Below the pieces are notes generated by a model. It was not told the DNA's origin. It saw only the letters and a program-made list of their open reading frames with translations, and searched no databases. The position numbers and the translations under genes are program-made. Positions 22,258-23,880 of a stretch of 23,880 nt of DNA are shown one piece after another. How positions within the stretch are numbered: position 1 is the first letter of the stretch; every line of letters starts with the position of its first letter. The stretch is from Erysipelotrichaceae bacterium UBA3379 (GTDB lineage Bacteria; Bacillota_I; Bacilli_A; Erysipelotrichales; Coprobacillaceae). The stretch spans positions 1-23,880 of the forward strand of contig DEPZ01000015.1 of NCBI GenBank assembly GCA_002359025.1, written 5' to 3'.

Positions 22258-22970
22258 TTATATTTTAATAGTATTAATTTGGGACTATTGTTTAATTGCG
22301 AAACACCTGTTAGTTCTACATTGTCATTTTCATTTAAGGAACCATTTAGGGGAAAATTTGATTATCCAGATAAGATAATGGCAGACTATATTGATTATAT
22401 AGAAAATGAATTCTTTATTCATGCTATTAAAACTGGAGAAATTGTTATGCCATTTCATGATGCTATTTATATGCCTGAATTAAAAAATACTTGTGATTTC
22501 TGGGCATTAAATACCTATATTAGACAAATGATTAATAGTAGAAAGAATTTAGATTTGATGCATATAATGCAACTCATTTCAAAGCGTTAGATAAACCATT
22601 TTTTACAGAAGAGATTTGCCCAGACATTATGCTCCAAATGCTAATGAGATTTAATGATAGACCAATAATGATTACAGAAAATGGTATTGTATGTAAAGAT
22701 GATTCTAGAAGAGTAACATATATTGCTTCAATGTTACAAGCAATGAAACAAGCTATGGATTTAGGTGCAAATGTTATTGGATATCTTCATTGGTCACTAA
22801 TGGATAATTGGGAGTGGGGAACATATCATCCAACTTTTGGACTTGCATATGTAGATAAAAAAACATATGAAAGATCACTAAAATTAAGCGGTCAATTCTA
22901 TGGTGAAGTTGCAAAGAATAATGCTTTGACACAAAAAATTATTCAAAAATATAAATCTAATAGCTATTAA
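22258..22970 (+). pseudogene. GH1 beta-glucosidase/6-phospho-beta-glucosidase remnant, truncated and frameshifted
   Basis: Only the C-terminal half (about 237 codons of a usual 440-480) of a glycoside hydrolase family 1 enzyme remains. The first segment (22258 to about 22548) has YIDYIENEFFIHAIKTGEIV and CDFWALNTYIRQM (GH1 DFxGxNxYtr). The second, in another frame, reads FRFDAYNATHFKALDKPFF, then RPIMITENGI with the nucleophile Glu, and GYLHWSLMDNWEWGTYHPTFGL (WSLxDNxEW) to the stop at 22970. The frames join at the T run 22548-22550, where one missing T explains the shift. The N-terminal half with the acid/base NEP motif is absent, there is no start codon or ribosome binding site, and the frame opens right after the 11-bp repeats. 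It cannot be functional. Confidence 0.85.
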
Positions 22971-23011
22971 AAATATTTAAACAATCAATGCAAATATAAA
23001 AATGATATATG

Positions 23012-23049
23012 AAAAGAACAGACAAGATTAGTCTTATCTGTTCTTTTTT
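23012..23049 (+). terminator. Strong terminator after the GH1 remnant
   Basis: Sixteen-base arms AAAAGAACAGACAAGA (23012-23027) and TCTTATCTGTTCTTTT (23032-23047) pair with one mismatch around TTAG and run into T. It is presumably the original terminator of the GH1 gene. Apart from this, 22971-23153 holds only AT-rich sequence with a TTGTATA/TATACAA inverted repeat (23100-23125). Confidence 0.85.
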
Positions 23050-23153
23050 ATATGAGTATATAGCTCTAGTATTATTGATTAAAAATGATAAAGAAATTAT
23101 TGTATAGTGTTTTAATATTATACAACAAGATGATTATAATACATTTTAACTCT

Positions 23154-23558
23154 TTAAGAGTCTTTTGTTGTATCAATTAAATAGCTTTTATATTCTATTT
23201 TTCCATCTAGGACATCTTGATAAAATTGTTGTTTATGATCAATATAATCTAAACTTTTTTGAATCTCTTCTAGTTGGTTCATTAACTTTTCTTTTTGTAA
23301 TTCTAGAATATCTTGTCTTTGTGGAATTGTCTTTTTTCCTTGTAAACATAAATCTAAATAAACCTGCATATCTTTAATACTCATTCCACAATTCTTTAGA
23401 CAAGAAAGACTTTTAATCCAGTTAATGTTGTTTTCATCAAAAATACGACGATTATTTTTATCACGTTTAACATTAGGAATTAAACCTGCATTACAATAAA
23501 ATTTGAGTGCTTCATATGTCATATTCACTTCTTTACAAGCTTGCATCATTGTATACAT
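23154..23558 (-). CDS. MerR family transcriptional regulator
   Basis: DNA-distorting regulator of 134 aa. The winged helix-turn-helix is MYTMMQACKEVNMTYEALKFYCNAGLIP followed by KRDKNNRRIFDENNINWIKSLSCLKNCGMSIKDMQVY, the standard MerR layout (YYexxGLixPxRxxxxRRY equivalent). A long dimerisation helix (IPQRQDILELQKEKLMNQLEEIQKSLDYID) comes next, then a short C-terminus lacking metal-binding Cys pairs. This resembles the AdhR/YyaN aldehyde-type subgroup; the inducer is unknown. I chose the ATG at 23558, after GGAGG; the longer frame to 23660 runs through the operator. The divergent side, where a target gene would be expected, is occupied by an insertion sequence. Confidence 0.88.
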   Translation of the reverse strand: MYTMMQACKEVNMTYEALKFYCNAGLIPNVKRDKNNRRIFDENNINWIKSLSCLKNCGMSIKDMQVYLDLCLQGKKTIPQRQDILELQKEKLMNQLEEIQKSLDYIDHKQQFYQDVLDGKIEYKSYLIDTTKDS

Positions 23559-23589
23559 AAAAATTTCCTCCAATAAATTAAAAAATCTC

Positions 23590-23633
23590 TTGACCGGTAG
23601 TAACAACCGGTTGTTACAATTGTATTGTAACAA
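23590..23633 (+). promoter_or_regulatory. MerR-type promoter and overlapping operator dyads
   Basis: TTGACC (23590-23595) and TACAAT (23615-23620) are 19 bp apart, the over-long spacing characteristic of MerR-activated promoters. The 18-bp perfect palindrome with arms GTAACAACC/GGTTGTTAC (23600-23617) fills the spacer. A second dyad, TTGTTACAAT/ATTGTAACAA spaced by TGT (23611-23633), shares one half-site and covers the start region. It points rightwards, away from merR. Confidence 0.6.
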
Positions 23634-23663
23634 AGAGATAAATAGAAATGGTAGTGTCAAATA

Positions 23664-23693
23664 AGTTATGAAAAAATGAATTTTTTCATAACT
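23664..23693 (-). terminator. Hairpin at the insertion-sequence end
   Basis: Arms AGTTATGAAAAAAT (23664-23677) and ATTTTTTCATAACT (23680-23693) are perfectly complementary with a 2-nt loop. It overlaps the transposase stop codon and could terminate transcription in either direction or hide read-through ribosome sites. Confidence 0.6.
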
Positions 23694-23880
23694 AGAATTC
23701 CATAGTTGATTCTATGTAGTAATTCAATGCTTCATCCAGCAGTATGTTCCATTTGCTTGGCATATTATGCGTCTTTTTGAGACAGTCAAGCTGTACAGGT
23801 GGCTTGTAGTTCAGGCTTGTATGATTTCTTAGAAAATTGAAATATGTCGTGAACAGACACATGAAGTCATTGGCACCTTC
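23692..23880 (-). CDS. DDE transposase, C-terminal 62 residues (5' end outside window)
   Basis: Open from the right window edge to TAG at 23694-23692. The visible protein reads GANDFMCLFTTYFNFLRNHTSL, here split as GANDFMCLF and TTYFNFLRNHTSL, followed by NYKPPVQL. This is the typical end of the DDE domain in IS6/IS3-like and related transposases (A..f...f..yYNf.RpH.sL..ktP), where the conserved Glu lies just upstream. After this comes a tail ending NYYIESTMEF. The C-terminal extension of about 30 residues after the PP block is unlike the shortest IS3 transposases. The exact IS family cannot be decided from this fragment. Confidence 0.75.
   Translation of the reverse strand, partial: EGANDFMCLFTTYFNFLRNHTSLNYKPPVQLDCLKKTHNMPSKWNILLDEALNYYIESTMEF

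Larger units (their letters stand above)
23650..23880. mobile_element. Insertion sequence end (rest beyond right edge)
   Basis: The last part of a transposase lies on the minus strand, followed by a 14-bp perfect hairpin and then GGTAGTGTCAAATAAG (23650-23665), which I take as the probable terminal inverted repeat. The other end and any target-site duplication are outside the window, so the exact boundary is inferred. Confidence 0.65.

Noticed and set aside
22060..22970. The GH1 remnant and repeats as a novel two-gene system.
   Set aside because: Both frames align to one family and join at a single-base slip; there is no start signal.
23100..23125. TTGTATA/TATACAA inverted repeat downstream of merR as an operator.
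   Set aside because: It lies between two gene ends with no promoter, and AT-rich dyads of this kind are common here.
14015..23639. A 15-base identity, TTGTAACAAAGAGAT, at 14015-14029 and 23625-23639.
   Set aside because: In AT-rich sequence of this length one such match is expected by chance; one copy lies in a terminator and the other in an operator.

Overview
The window looks like chromosome of a low-GC, anaerobic gut Firmicute. The AT-rich codon use, strong AGGAGG-type ribosome binding sites, class B sortase, DegV, DUF951, Clp ATPase and c-di-GMP enzymes fit the Erysipelotrichia (Coprobacillus/Catenibacterium-like group). This placement is inferred from gene style and content, not from a marker search.

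Layout. (1) 1-2034: the 3' end of an ABC-2 permease, then an FAD-dependent oxidoreductase behind a good promoter with an odd short leader. (2) 2059-5823: on the minus strand, a diguanylate cyclase with an NTF2-like N-terminal domain and an RpiR/SIS regulator. Divergent from the regulator are a stand-alone RarA/MgsA C-terminal-like protein and a lone PTS EIIC. (3) 5801-7769: a LysR regulator divergent from a TDT-family transporter. (4) 7787-10254: metallophosphoesterase + GNAT, then folD + DUF951. (5) 10245-12115, minus strand: marR-degV with two matching palindromic operators, and a PAP2 phosphatase. (6) 12127-16182: ychF translationally coupled to a class B sortase, then a short Clp ATPase. 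(7) 16259-20208: a tightly overlapped run of membrane GGDEF(degenerate)-EAL, ispD and a GHL10-type glycosyl hydrolase, converging on a membrane-anchored amidase. (8) 20899-22059: the conserved rpsF-ssb-rpsR operon. (9) 22060-23880: a degraded accessory tail with an 11-bp tandem repeat, a GH1 beta-glucosidase remnant (truncated and frameshifted), a MerR regulator with an elaborate operator, and the end of an insertion sequence that runs off the right edge.

Most genes are ordinary housekeeping or regulatory units with clear promoters and terminators. The parts most worth a second look are the stand-alone MgsA_C-like protein in a sugar-PTS locus, the twin MarR palindromes bracketing the marR promoter, the MerR-type 19-bp-spacer promoter that now fires into an insertion sequence, the one-arm/three-copy 11-bp repeat before the GH1 remnant, and a possible T-box remnant before the FAD oxidoreductase. 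I see no CRISPR array, tRNA, rRNA, prophage or toxin-antitoxin pair, and no convincing wholly new multi-gene system.
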